From Epilithonimonas mollis (GTDB lineage: Bacteria; Bacteroidota; Bacteroidia; Flavobacteriales; Weeksellaceae), in NCBI RefSeq assembly GCF_900142325.1, contig NZ_FRAM01000004.1, forward strand, positions 272,804 through 336,803: a stretch of 64,000 bases of DNA, read 5' to 3'. Within the stretch, counting starts at the first letter, position 1. Every line of letters starts with the position of its first letter. Under the pieces are notes generated by a model. The model searched no databases. It worked only from the letters and a program-made list of their open reading frames with translations, and was not told where the DNA came from. Positions 21,356 through 30,295 of this stretch are shown here, one piece after another. A program made the position numbers and the translations under genes.

Positions 21356-21739
21356 TCAACAAGATTTCGGCGGCTGCCAGATAGAATTGAGAATATCTTT
21401 ATTGTAAAAGATGCTTTTGTAAAAAGTCTGTTTGGATTTAATAATCGGGTTGGATTCTTTATCGAACAAATGAAACGTAAAAGGTGTTGCAGGTGTACAT
21501 ACGATGATAAGATGAGCTGCGTGCGAAACAAACGGTAACTGCTGATCTTTGGTGTAATCTGAATCTTTTACCGGATTATCATAATGGATTTTAAAGAATG
21601 AACCTATAGTAATATTCGGATCTTCCTCTTTGTGTTCCAGATAATGTTCAATAAGAACCGGAATTTTCAAAAACTGATACAGCTCGGTTGTAGAAACCAA
21701 GTATAAACTAAGCAATAGTATTGAGATCAGTTTTTTCAC
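21356..21739 (-). CDS. Small membrane/exported protein linked to metal efflux, copy 1
   Basis: 127 residues from GTG at 21739. It is the paralogue of the protein at 12052-12441: the first 36 residues are almost the same (leader, then TTELYQFLKIPVLIEHYLEH), and both keep a Asn-Pro-Val-Lys-Asp core and a LNSIWQPP end. A single N-terminal hydrophobic helix could be a leader or an anchor. It heads the metal-efflux gene train. The His-x3-His helix is the only hint of metal contact; the function is unassigned. Confidence 0.7.
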   Translation of the reverse strand: MKKLISILLLSLYLVSTTELYQFLKIPVLIEHYLEHKEEDPNITIGSFFKIHYDNPVKDSDYTKDQQLPFVSHAAHLIIVCTPATPFTFHLFDKESNPIIKSKQTFYKSIFYNKDILNSIWQPPKSC

Positions 21740-21744
21740 TTCTG

Positions 21745-21772
21745 CAAAATTATAAAATGTTTCGCTAAGAAT
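21745..21772 (-). promoter_or_regulatory. Promoter-like block at the head of the efflux operon
   Basis: Minus strand: ATTCTTAGCG (21763-21772), 10 nt, TAATTTTG (21745-21752), 5 nt, GTG start. Parts and spacing match those before the paralogue at 12441. The TAnnTTTG box so near the start suggests a leaderless transcript, and the shared upstream word suggests a common activator or repressor site. Confidence 0.45.
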
Positions 21773-21959
21773 GAGTCCATATTACTTAGAAAAAATAAAA
21801 TCTTATTTTCCATATTTGCTTCGTACCTCTGAAATCTTCTGTTAGTTTCTATTAAGGAGTTGAATAGATCAGTGTTGAGAGAACAAAAGCCAATGATGTC
21901 AATTATTTTTAGTTCCGTCTGCTGATATGATTTATAACACAAATACAGATAAAAAAAAT

Positions 21960-21996
21960 AAAATAAGACAAACATATCTTATTTTAAATATCTTTG
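21960..21996 (+). promoter_or_regulatory. Inverted repeat and -7 box in the efflux/porin divergent region
   Basis: A perfect inverted repeat AAAATAAGA / TCTTATTTT (21960-21968, 21977-21985) is followed by TATCTTTG (21989-21996), which fits TAnnTTTG for the plus-strand porin gene that starts at 22100. On the minus strand the repeat itself contains TATGTTTG, another fit. No clear -33 box is seen. The rest of 21740-22099 shows no gene. Confidence 0.35.
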
Positions 21997-22099
21997 TTTT
22001 TATTAATGACTAAAGACAAATTATGCAAAAAATCCTGATCAATCTTTTATCCGAAAAACTGCTGTAAAAATATGGAATCAAAATAATTCTTAATCTTTT

Positions 22100-23383
22100 A
22101 TGATAAAAAAAATAATCATCATATTCTTATTAATATTGATATCCGGAAATATCAGCGCTCAAGTGGACAGCCTGAAAATGAATCTGGATTTGCGAACGCG
22201 TGCAGAACTTGATAATGGTGTAAGGACGCCTATTATTAAAGGAAAATCTGCAGAAACCACAATTGTTTCAAGGGCAAGATTCGGGATGGATTATTATTAC
22301 AAAAATTTAGAAATATACTTTTCAGCTCAAGACGTCAGAACCTGGGGAGAAACCAATACTACTGCCAGTAAAAATCAAAATTTTATATTAAATGAAGCTT
22401 GGGTAAAATATGAAGTTTCGGAAAAGTTTGCTTTAAAAACAGGTCGGCAAATACTTTCTTATGATAATGAAAGATTGATTGGAGCACTGGATTGGACAAT
22501 GCAGGGACGAAGCTTTGATGCTTTGAAAGGTATTTATAAACTGACTTCAAAATCCACCTTGGAAGCTGCAGTGACTTACAATAACGATGATAATGATTTG
22601 AATGATCTGCCGGAAAAAGAGATATATAATATTTCAGAATCAGGAGAAGTTACCAAATCTTTACAGATAATTCATTATGATTATTCAGGTAATAAATTTC
22701 AGTTGACTGCGATTGCAATGAATCAGGTTTTGCAAAATCCTTCAGGAACGCATTATGATATGCTGACGGTGGGAATTAACTCCAAAAAATATTTGGAAAA
22801 TTTTGGTTTCTTTGGCTCAATTTATTATCAGACCGGAAAAAACACACTTGCACAGAGTAAAAATGCTTATCAACTTTCAGCAAATATTGATTTTCTTTTT
22901 CATCCGAAATTCAATACTGTTCTAGGTACAGAATGGCTTTCAGGAAGGAGTTACAACACTGCGTCCGATAAAAATAAATCTTTCAGCCCGATGTATGGAA
23001 CCAATCATATGTATAATGGTTTTATGGATTTTTTTTATGTCGGAAACAGTCATTTTAACAGTTTCGGACTGAATGATTACTATTTAAAATCAAATCTGAA
23101 ATTCAGTCCGAAATCTATCTTGCAAGTCAATTTACACATTTTTTCTTCTAATGGAAAAATGGGTTATTATAAATCAGGAGAAAGGATTTCCTCCTATTTG
23201 GGTACAGAGCTGGATCTGGTTTGCACCTATAAAATAGGAAAAATAATTACCGCCAATATTGGTCATTCATTTATGTTCTCAGGGAAAAGCATGGAATATC
23301 TGAAGAATGTTACAGAACCTAAAAACCTGCAAACCTGGTCTTGGATCGCTATTAAAATTGCACCGAACTTCAGGATCAAATAA
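22100..23383 (+). CDS. Outer-membrane porin of the alginate-export type
   Basis: 427 residues with a signal peptide ending NISAQ. Alternating beta-strand pattern throughout and a start LDLRTRAELDNGVRTP with FGMDYYYKNLEIYFSAQDVR, typical of alginate_exp-like barrels in Bacteroidetes. The terminal strand ends in KIAPNFRIK. Despite the family name it probably lets small anions or solutes pass. Its place beside the nitrite/NO genes suggests a porin used in that metabolism; this is inference. Confidence 0.7.
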   Translation: MIKKIIIIFLLILISGNISAQVDSLKMNLDLRTRAELDNGVRTPIIKGKSAETTIVSRARFGMDYYYKNLEIYFSAQDVRTWGETNTTASKNQNFILNEAWVKYEVSEKFALKTGRQILSYDNERLIGALDWTMQGRSFDALKGIYKLTSKSTLEAAVTYNNDDNDLNDLPEKEIYNISESGEVTKSLQIIHYDYSGNKFQLTAIAMNQVLQNPSGTHYDMLTVGINSKKYLENFGFFGSIYYQTGKNTLAQSKNAYQLSANIDFLFHPKFNTVLGTEWLSGRSYNTASDKNKSFSPMYGTNHMYNGFMDFFYVGNSHFNSFGLNDYYLKSNLKFSPKSILQVNLHIFSSNGKMGYYKSGERISSYLGTELDLVCTYKIGKIITANIGHSFMFSGKSMEYLKNVTEPKNLQTWSWIAIKIAPNFRIK

Positions 23384-23415
23384 TATTCAGCAATAAATTA
23401 AAAAAATTAAACAAT

Positions 23416-23434
23416 ACAAAGTTGTTATCTTTGT
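23416..23434 (+). promoter_or_regulatory. Promoter and dyad before the first Rrf2 regulator
   Basis: ACAAAG-N7-CTTTGT dyad (23416-23434) overlaps TATCTTTG (23426-23433), a fit to the TAnnTTTG -7 box, 18 nt before the start codon. A dyad over the promoter would suit autoregulation by the Rrf2 protein. Confidence 0.45.
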
Positions 23435-23451
23435 TTTACAATTTTTTATAA

Positions 23452-23898
23452 ATGCTGATATTTTCAAACACTTGTCAATACGCCATCAAAGCCTGCATCG
23501 TACTTGCCAACGAAAGAAAGAGAATTGGAATCAAAGATATTTCTCAAAAAATCGGAACGCCTGTAGCCTTTACCTCCAAAATTTTGCAGCAATTGACAAA
23601 AAAGCAACTTATCTCTTCCGGGAAGGGAAAAGGCGGCGGATTTTATCTCACCGACGGACAGTTTGAAAACCTTACTATCAAAGACATTTATGAAAATTTT
23701 GAAGGGAAAGAAGTTTTTACATCATGTCTTTTGGGACTCAAGCAATGTAGTGCCGAGGATCCTTGCCCAATCCATCATTTCGCAGCTGCCATCAAAGAGA
23801 AGGTACTGATTATGTTTCAGTATAAAATCAAAGATCTGATAGATTTCGGAAGCGTGATGCAAGTGATAACAGCAATTTCTCCGCAGGACAATAATTAA
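23452..23898 (+). CDS. Rrf2-family regulator with Fe-S/NO-type cysteines
   Basis: 148 residues. Winged helix at residues 1-80 with the usual start NTCQYAIKACIVLA and GKGKGGGFYLTDG wing. Three Cys in C-x6-C-x5-C (CLLGLKQCSAEDPC, followed by PIH) match the cluster-binding region of NsrR/IscR-like Rrf2 proteins. NsrR-type members lose repression when NO attacks the cluster. With NO-producing and NO-consuming genes next door, an NO-sensing role is likely. A second Rrf2 gene with the same Cys spacing lies at 32456-32887. Confidence 0.88.
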   Translation: MLIFSNTCQYAIKACIVLANERKRIGIKDISQKIGTPVAFTSKILQQLTKKQLISSGKGKGGGFYLTDGQFENLTIKDIYENFEGKEVFTSCLLGLKQCSAEDPCPIHHFAAAIKEKVLIMFQYKIKDLIDFGSVMQVITAISPQDNN

Positions 23899-23915
23899 TC
23901 ATTAAAAACAAAAAT

Positions 23916-24311
23916 ATGCCCGCAATTTTAATTGAAGTCAGAAAAGATTATAACGAACAGGATGGGATGAAAATTATTGAGGCTGTCCATTCTGCGATGG
24001 TAAGCGCTTTCCAGATCCCGGCAGAAGATAAAACGATAAGACTTTTAGTTCATCCGCCACATAGATTCGCCGTTTCGCCGACCAAAACCAAACCTGAATT
24101 ATATACTTTAATAAGTATTGATGCATTTTCCGGACGTTCTATCGATGCAAAAAGAAAGCTATTCGGTGAAATTGTTAAAAATTTATCAGAATTAGGAATT
24201 CCAAAAGACCATATTTTAATCGTCGTCAGAGATAGTAAAAAAGAAAGTTGGGGTGTCCAGGGCGGACAATCCGGATATGATGTGGATCTAGGTTTTAAAG
24301 TCGAAGTTTAA
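23916..24311 (+). CDS. Tautomerase-family protein
   Basis: 131 residues beginning Met-Pro-Ala-Ile-Leu. Loss of Met exposes the catalytic Pro1 of the 4-oxalocrotonate tautomerase superfamily. The length fits the longer double-motif members (about 130 residues) rather than the 60-residue form. DVDLGFKVEV closes the protein. It is 17 nt downstream of the Rrf2 gene, so probably co-transcribed. The substrate is unknown. Confidence 0.82.
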   Translation: MPAILIEVRKDYNEQDGMKIIEAVHSAMVSAFQIPAEDKTIRLLVHPPHRFAVSPTKTKPELYTLISIDAFSGRSIDAKRKLFGEIVKNLSELGIPKDHILIVVRDSKKESWGVQGGQSGYDVDLGFKVEV

Positions 24312-24319
24312 AACTGTAT

Positions 24320-25522
24320 TCATTTTAATTTCAATATTTTAAAAAACATTCCTATGGATACCATAATTGCAATCGAAACAAAAAGTAACCAATATCTTGC
24401 ACTTAAAAAAGGAATATAAAATACCGAAAAAAAACCTAATAAACCCAGGATCAGCTCATTACAGACAATTCCAAAAACCATTAGTATAATACTTATTTTC
24501 AATATTTTAGTTAAAATAATTTTTGTATGATGTAAAATCAGGCAGATCAAAAACAGGCTGACGCCCATTAATAAAACCAAGTGCAAATAAGCAATCACAA
24601 TATGAATGTTACTGAATGCAAAAGCAGCTAAAACCGGAATTGCCGATAAGCTCTGAAGTATAAATTTCAAAATAAAGGCGAAACCGAAAATGCTGAGAAG
24701 AATTTTCTGAATAGAATTTTGCTTTTTGAAGAGAGTTGTTGTTCTTATCCGGTTCAACAATAAAAATGCTCCAATCAATTGAATAGCAGAAATCAGAACG
24801 AAAAATCCGTACAGAATCGGGTGCATTTCAATCCACAAAATCGACAAGCCGTAGCCGAAAAAACATGAGAAGAATAGAAGCCAAAAAATGGTTTTGTTAA
24901 ATTTTTCCTGGATTTGAATTCCTGAATTTTTTAATAAAATCAAAAATAATCCAATACAGGTGAAAAGAAAAAATCCGTTGTATTGGTAATGCAGATAAAA
25001 ATAAGTTGAAGCTTTGAAAAGAATTTCAAAATTGTCTTTTTTGGTTGAAAAGTAAGCTAATCCAAAAATTCCGATCGCTGAAAATGTGGCAAAAAAAGCA
25101 CCAGATTTTAACCAGATAATTTCAGGATTTTTATTAGATTTTGTATCAACTAATAAAAAAACAAAGTAGGCAAAACCTGTAAACAACGCAACCGAAGAGA
25201 AAACAATCGATAACCAAAAATAGCCTCCGTAAAGAAATGATATCAGCATTCCGTACGAACATATCTGGTTGGAAATCATTAAATATTGATATTTTGCAAG
25301 GTCTATTTTTGGAAAATTTTCACTTAAATATTTGGTAACAAAAAGAAAAACCGTTGCTGACACCCACCCATAAAATGCGAAATGGGAATGCGATTCCTGC
25401 ATAAATTTATGATTAAATCCCGGTAACGAAAAGGCCATGTTATAGCGCATCATCGCACCAATAACCGATACGAGGAAGAAATTGAAAACGCAGACTTTTA
25501 CCCAAAATTTAAAGTTTTTCAT
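24320..25522 (-). CDS. Polytopic membrane protein resembling cytochrome oxidase subunit I/NnrS
   Basis: 400 residues with about twelve membrane helices. Conserved-looking His lie at helix ends: ESHSHFAFYGW, YLHYQYNGFF and IAYLHLVLLMG. These resemble the haem-binding His of haem-copper oxidases and NnrS-like proteins. The catalytic set of a full oxidase is not present. The gene ends the NO operon on the minus strand, so a role in NO handling or in maturation of the NO reductase is likely, but the exact family is not certain. It is convergent with the tautomerase gene. Confidence 0.6.
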   Translation of the reverse strand: MKNFKFWVKVCVFNFFLVSVIGAMMRYNMAFSLPGFNHKFMQESHSHFAFYGWVSATVFLFVTKYLSENFPKIDLAKYQYLMISNQICSYGMLISFLYGGYFWLSIVFSSVALFTGFAYFVFLLVDTKSNKNPEIIWLKSGAFFATFSAIGIFGLAYFSTKKDNFEILFKASTYFYLHYQYNGFFLFTCIGLFLILLKNSGIQIQEKFNKTIFWLLFFSCFFGYGLSILWIEMHPILYGFFVLISAIQLIGAFLLLNRIRTTTLFKKQNSIQKILLSIFGFAFILKFILQSLSAIPVLAAFAFSNIHIVIAYLHLVLLMGVSLFLICLILHHTKIILTKILKISIILMVFGIVCNELILGLLGFFSVFYIPFLSARYWLLFVSIAIMVSIGMFFKILKLK

Positions 25523-25581
25523 ACTGAGAATTAGAATTGTTAATCATCAATTATGATTTCAAAATATTCTTGAACAGAATT

Positions 25582-26034
25582 TCATTTCCAAAATTCATCG
25601 TGATAAGAATCGTCTTTCTTGTGGCGGATCCGTTCCAATTGATGTCCGATGTCATTCATTTTCTCACCAGAAAGAACTTCTTCCAGATGCGGAAAATAAT
25701 TTCGTTCTTCAAAGCGGATATGACTGCGCAACGCATCAGCAAATGCTTCCAAAACTTTAATATCCTGACTTTGATTTATTCTATTAATCAGCTTTCGGAT
25801 TTCGGTATGTTCTTTTTCCATCTGGATCTGGAACATGTTATTTTCCGTTTCGGGAAGAACGATGTCTTCAATTTCGAAATGCCGGCTCAGGTTTTCTTTC
25901 CAGTAATAATTGATGTAATCTTTTATTCTCTCATAGGAAACATTTTTCTTAATTCCCTGATGAATCTTCCAACTGCAAAGTAATCCGAAATGATGATCTC
26001 TGGACAGTGGGACAAGGTTTCCGTTTCTTTTCAT
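25582..26034 (-). CDS. Hemerythrin HHE domain protein
   Basis: 150 residues. The start NGNLVPLSRDHHFGLLCSWK and later HFEIEDIVL, EKEHTEIRKLI and HIRFEERNYFPHLEE give the His/Glu ligands of a di-iron four-helix hemerythrin-like fold. These proteins bind O2 or NO, or serve in iron-centre repair. It lies 59 nt downstream of the NO reductase gene and is likely part of its operon. Confidence 0.88.
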   Translation of the reverse strand: MKRNGNLVPLSRDHHFGLLCSWKIHQGIKKNVSYERIKDYINYYWKENLSRHFEIEDIVLPETENNMFQIQMEKEHTEIRKLINRINQSQDIKVLEAFADALRSHIRFEERNYFPHLEEVLSGEKMNDIGHQLERIRHKKDDSYHDEFWK

Positions 26035-26093
26035 AAGTTAAAATTTAAAAAGAACCGCCACAACAAAAGAGTGGCAGTTCAGGATTAAATTGA

Positions 26094-28340
26094 TTATCTT
26101 TTATCTTTTAAAGACCAACCGGTTTTGAGTCCGATAATGAAAACAACCAGCAGCATCTCTCCTACTGCCAATAGAATATCACCCGGAACACGCAACCAAC
26201 GCAAAGTACTCATCATATCGGTTTGCATAAATTCGGCGGAACGTGCATACCAATAACCTTCTTTAATAGACGCCACAGACTGCATAATTCCTATAGGCAA
26301 CAAACTGATGGTAACCATTACCAATAATCCGATATTTGTTAACCAAAACGCCCAACCGATCAGTTTGTCATTCCATTCTCTGTCAGGATACAGTCCTCTC
26401 AACATAAACATCATCAAGCCAATTCCCAGGATTCCGTACACTCCGAACAATGCTGCATGACCGTGAACTGCAGTAGTATTTAAACCTTGAATATAATACA
26501 ATGCTATCGGTGGATTAATAGCAAATCCGAAAATACCTGCACCGAGGAAATTCCAGAAACACATTGCAATGAAGCAGTAGATCGGCCATTTGTACGCTTT
26601 AATCCATTTGGTAGATTTACTGATCTGATAATTTTGATAAGCTTCAAACCCTATTAAAACCAAAGGCACAATTTCCAGCGCACTGAATGTTGCTCCCAAA
26701 GCCAGAACTGCTGTTGGTGTCGCACTGAAATATAAGTGATGGAATGTCCCTAAAATACCTCCTGCCAGGAAAATAATGGTGGAGAAAAGTACAGCATGCG
26801 TAGCCGACTTCAATCTTAACAGTCCTAACCTTGTGAATAAGAATGCAGCTACAACAGTTGCAAAAACTTCAAAGAATCCTTCTACCCAAAGATGCACCAC
26901 CCACCATCTCCAATATTCTGCTATGGCCATATGGGTTTGTCTTCCGTACATCAATCCGGCTCCATAAAATAAAGCAATGGCAACTGCAGAAAGGGTAAAT
27001 AATAATAACAAATGCCGGTCACCATCTTTCTTTTTCAAGGCTGGAAGAAGCGCTCTTACCATTAAAACTAACCATAGAATTAATCCTACCAGAAGTAAAA
27101 TCTGCCAGATTCTTCCCAATTCTACATATTCGTAACCAGAATGTCCCCATAGGAAATTATCTACATAACCTAATTTTTGCATCACACCCAGCCATTGCCC
27201 GGCTAAAGAACCAAAAACTACGATCAATAATGCTCCGAATAAAATATTGACTCCCAACACCTGATATCTCGGCTCGTGACCCGAAACAGCCGGAGCAATG
27301 TATAATCCTGTTGCCAGCCAGGAAGTTGCGATCCAGAAAATTGCCAATTGTACATGCCAGCTTCGCGAAATAGATTGTGGTAAAAATTCATCCAACGGGA
27401 AACCATAGAATCCGCTTCCTTCGACGCCATAATGCGCCGTGATAACACCTGCAAACATTTGAACCAGGATCAACAACGCCACAACCCAGATGTATTTTAG
27501 AGTAGCACGCATAGAAGGTGTTGGTTTCATATTTCTGAGTGGATCTTCTAACGGAAGTATTTCGCTGATTTCTTCTTCCTTATTTTTAGCGTGATAGAAA
27601 ACCAGCAACCCAACGCAACCCAGCAACATCAAGACACTGAAACCGGACCATAAATGCAATGATGGTGGCGGAATATTTCCTATCAATTCATCATGCGGCC
27701 AGTTATTGGTATATGTGATTCCGGTATCTCCGGGACGATCTGTGATACAGACCCAGGCCGCCCAGGAAAAGAAAGCATTCATTTTGGCCATTCTTTCGTT
27801 AGTTTTCACTGTGTTTTTCGGGATGGCATAATGATCCCGAAGCTGACTCATCTCAGCATCATTCATGAATATCTTAGCATAATATTTTGCCAGTTCTGTA
27901 TGTACTTTTGCTCTTTCGGGAGAAATTACAATCGTATTGGTGGCATCGTCTAAAGTATTCTTGCGAATTTCTTTTTTCAGAAGAACTTTGTATCTAGCTT
28001 GCTCATCATCTGGAAGATTTTTATAAATTTTCCCGTCTTTTTTCGCCAGCTCATCCAAAAGAAGAAGTGATTCCCGGTGAAGATAATCTGCACTCCAATC
28101 TGGAGCGATATAAGCGCCATGTCCCCAGATACTTCCAACAGTTTGCCCCCCAATGGATTGCCAGACATTTTGACCATCTTTGATATCTTGCCCGGTTGCT
28201 ATAACTGTTCCATCCGTCGTAACCATTTTATCCGGAACAGGCGGAATTTTCCTGTAAATATCTACGCCATAATAAATCAAAACTGCAAATGAACCGATAA
28301 TCACAGCGGCGAGCCAGGTCCATAATTTTTTAGTTGTCAT
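26094..28340 (-). CDS. norB: Quinol-dependent nitric oxide reductase (qNOR)
   Basis: 748 residues, the usual length of single-subunit qNOR (NorZ type). It reduces 2 NO to N2O with electrons from quinol. The N-terminal extension (about 40-220) replaces the cytochrome subunit of cNOR and lacks a CxxCH. Membrane helices carry the haem and FeB His: HLWSGFSVLML, SWHVQLAIFWIATSW, WVVHLWVEGFFEVFA, GTFHHLYFSATP and VHGHAALFGVYG. The Glu residues in the WVEGFFE stretch are those that mark NORs against oxidases. It follows the RIC gene by 14 nt. Confidence 0.95.
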   Translation of the reverse strand: MTTKKLWTWLAAVIIGSFAVLIYYGVDIYRKIPPVPDKMVTTDGTVIATGQDIKDGQNVWQSIGGQTVGSIWGHGAYIAPDWSADYLHRESLLLLDELAKKDGKIYKNLPDDEQARYKVLLKKEIRKNTLDDATNTIVISPERAKVHTELAKYYAKIFMNDAEMSQLRDHYAIPKNTVKTNERMAKMNAFFSWAAWVCITDRPGDTGITYTNNWPHDELIGNIPPPSLHLWSGFSVLMLLGCVGLLVFYHAKNKEEEISEILPLEDPLRNMKPTPSMRATLKYIWVVALLILVQMFAGVITAHYGVEGSGFYGFPLDEFLPQSISRSWHVQLAIFWIATSWLATGLYIAPAVSGHEPRYQVLGVNILFGALLIVVFGSLAGQWLGVMQKLGYVDNFLWGHSGYEYVELGRIWQILLLVGLILWLVLMVRALLPALKKKDGDRHLLLLFTLSAVAIALFYGAGLMYGRQTHMAIAEYWRWWVVHLWVEGFFEVFATVVAAFLFTRLGLLRLKSATHAVLFSTIIFLAGGILGTFHHLYFSATPTAVLALGATFSALEIVPLVLIGFEAYQNYQISKSTKWIKAYKWPIYCFIAMCFWNFLGAGIFGFAINPPIALYYIQGLNTTAVHGHAALFGVYGILGIGLMMFMLRGLYPDREWNDKLIGWAFWLTNIGLLVMVTISLLPIGIMQSVASIKEGYWYARSAEFMQTDMMSTLRWLRVPGDILLAVGEMLLVVFIIGLKTGWSLKDKR

Positions 28341-28354
28341 AATCTTCTTAAATC

Positions 28355-29080
28355 TTAATATTCTGCAGAAAATTCTTTTTCGAGGTTAATGGCTTTAGGA
28401 AAAAGAATATTATTTTCTAAGTGAATGTGTTTGTGAAGATCATTTTCAAAATCCTGAAGCATTGCAAATGTAACCCTGTACGTATTACAGGCGTCTGCAG
28501 GCGGTGTATACTCGTTGGTAAGATCCGCAATTTTTCTTAAGCGCTCCCCTTCAACAGTATGTTCGTGCTTCATCATATTGACAGGATTTTCTACCGTTCC
28601 GAATTGAGGGTGCGGAATGGCTTCATTTGAAATCTTGGCCTTCACCATGTTTTTCACAAAAGGAAAAAGAATCAATTCTTCTTTTTTCATATGCGCTGCA
28701 AGATCGTGTGCCGAACCATCAAAAAGTTCTTTAATTTCAAATAATTCCGGATGACGTCCGCCGTGAACCTTGCATAATTTATCTAAAAACTGCTGGAGAA
28801 TCGGCGTTTTTTCTTCTACGTAACGATGATGTGTTTTTTCTACATAATCTGCTAATAGATCCAAAGGCCAGCTGTTGAAATCGATAGAATTACCATCCGT
28901 TTTCGGGAGATTTTCAATATCTGAATAGATTTGATCTTTATCCAAATCCTTAGAACTGCAGGCTTCTTCTATTGTTCTTCCGCCTTTACAGCAAAAGTCA
29001 ATACCATATTTTTTAAATATCGCTGCTGTTCTAAAATCTGCCGCTACGATGTCTCCTATAAAGTCTTTCTGTGAATTCAT
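28355..29080 (-). CDS. ric: Di-iron Fe-S cluster repair protein RIC (ScdA/YtfE)
   Basis: 241 residues. The N-terminal DUF542-type domain has the Cys pair in YGIDFCCKGGRTIEEAC. The hemerythrin-like domain (about 80-235) has His/Glu ligands in HHRYVEEKTP, HGGRHPELFEI, HMKKEELILFPFV, MMKHEHTVEGERL and HIHLENNILFPKA. The family repairs iron-sulfur clusters damaged by NO and oxidants. It directly precedes the NO reductase gene and is probably induced with it. Confidence 0.95.
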   Translation of the reverse strand: MNSQKDFIGDIVAADFRTAAIFKKYGIDFCCKGGRTIEEACSSKDLDKDQIYSDIENLPKTDGNSIDFNSWPLDLLADYVEKTHHRYVEEKTPILQQFLDKLCKVHGGRHPELFEIKELFDGSAHDLAAHMKKEELILFPFVKNMVKAKISNEAIPHPQFGTVENPVNMMKHEHTVEGERLRKIADLTNEYTPPADACNTYRVTFAMLQDFENDLHKHIHLENNILFPKAINLEKEFSAEY

Positions 29081-29171
29081 AATTTAATACTTTTTTATCT
29101 TTTATTATTATAAATTTTTTTTCTAAATGTCAATTTCATTATTAAATCGATTTTAATGATGCTTTTTCTCA

Positions 29172-29225
29172 GCATTGCGAAAGGATAAACTACTAAATAC
29201 TAACTACAATGCAAATTCGCAATGC
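29172..29225. promoter_or_regulatory. Long inverted repeat in the ric upstream region
   Basis: GCATTGCGAA (29172-29181) and TTCGCAATGC (29216-29225) form a perfect 10-bp inverted repeat, 34 nt apart, between the cytochrome c gene and ric. It could be a regulator site for ric-norB or a processing hairpin in the long transcript. Confidence 0.35.
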
Positions 29226-29278
29226 CCGAAAAAAATAAAGACAGGAATATTCAAATTCCTAATAGTTATTAACCCGAT

Positions 29279-29704
29279 TTATTTCTTTAATGACAAAATA
29301 TATTTCACCATTTTTTGCGCATTTTCTTTGCTCATTCCGGCATGGGCAGTCATTGGAACATCTCCCCAAACGCCTTTTCCACCATCAATGATCTTTTGAG
29401 CCAGATGATCAATATCTGCATCAGTATATTTTGCGGCAACGTCTTGATAGGCCGGCCCAACCAGTTTTGCATCAATTTTGTGACAGGCAAGACAGTCGGC
29501 GCCTTCCACAAGAGACTTACCCGCAGAAATATCGTCTGTCGCAACTGGCTGGTCGGTTGATGGTGGCGGAGACATCGGCGAAGCCTGAGGCTCGTATGAT
29601 GTATTATCCACAATCGGAGGTTTTTCTTTTGGTTCTTCCTCTTTTTTGGAACAGGAAATCTGGAATAAGGACAACATTAAAGTTGCTAAAAATAATCGTT
29701 TCAT
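29279..29704 (-). CDS. Lipid-anchored cytochrome c
   Basis: 141 residues. Lipobox leader (QISC, Cys18), then a Glu/Lys/Pro-rich linker of about 30 residues, and a class I cytochrome c domain with CLACH for haem (GADCLACHKIDAKLVGPAYQ). A distal Met candidate is in VPMTAHAGMSKENAQKM. It probably hands electrons to the copper nitrite reductase, given its place in the same minus-strand gene set. Confidence 0.92.
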   Translation of the reverse strand: MKRLFLATLMLSLFQISCSKKEEEPKEKPPIVDNTSYEPQASPMSPPPSTDQPVATDDISAGKSLVEGADCLACHKIDAKLVGPAYQDVAAKYTDADIDHLAQKIIDGGKGVWGDVPMTAHAGMSKENAQKMVKYILSLKK

Positions 29705-29716
29705 AATTTTCTGATT

Positions 29717-30280
29717 TTATAATTCTATTTGTTTCTTAATTTCTTCGGCAGTAACTTCAATGTTTTCATCCAATCCTTCTTTTTGGAAAGCCATAGTGCC
29801 ATCTTTTGTGTAAACAGTAATGATGTTGGAGTGCGAAAACTCAATCGGGGAAATCTCTTTGTATTTGATCGCCATAACGTTAGCCAACTCTCTGGTATCA
29901 TTTTCATTGCTCCGGATGAAAGTCCATTCTTTCTCATCAAACTGATTGGTTTTGAGATAAGCTTTCATCACTTCCGGCGTATCAGTTTCGGGATCGATGG
30001 AGATTAAAACATATTGGATTTCGTCTGGATTTACCTTCCCAACTTTCCTGGAAATATTTCGCATTTCTGCTGTCAGTTTTGGACAAGCAGTTTTGCAGGA
30101 TGTAAAAATCATAGCCGTCACCACAACTTTTCCTTTGAAGTTGATCAACGAAAGCTTTTCTCCATTCTGATTTTCCCATTCAGAATCTACATTGTATATA
30201 GAATCCGGCTTTAGAGGTTCAGGGTTTTTACTGCAGGAAAATAAAACCAATGCAGTCAATAAATAAAATAATTTTTTCAT
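29717..30280 (-). CDS. SCO1/SenC-family copper chaperone-like protein
   Basis: 187 residues with lipobox (VLFSC). Thioredoxin fold with the SCO copper site Cys-x3-Cys in SCKTACPKLTAEM and the distal His in EFSHSNIITVYTKDG. SCO proteins deliver copper to oxidases and help mature copper enzymes. Here it lies between nirV and the cytochrome c, so delivery of copper to NirK is the likely job. Confidence 0.93.
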   Translation of the reverse strand: MKKLFYLLTALVLFSCSKNPEPLKPDSIYNVDSEWENQNGEKLSLINFKGKVVVTAMIFTSCKTACPKLTAEMRNISRKVGKVNPDEIQYVLISIDPETDTPEVMKAYLKTNQFDEKEWTFIRSNENDTRELANVMAIKYKEISPIEFSHSNIITVYTKDGTMAFQKEGLDENIEVTAEEIKKQIEL

Positions 30281-30295
30281 TTTTTCATTCTTAAA

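Noticed and set aside
21736..21975. Open frame on the minus strand upstream of the small efflux-linked protein
   Set aside because: It overlaps the start of the real gene and the promoter block, and its translation is not protein-like.
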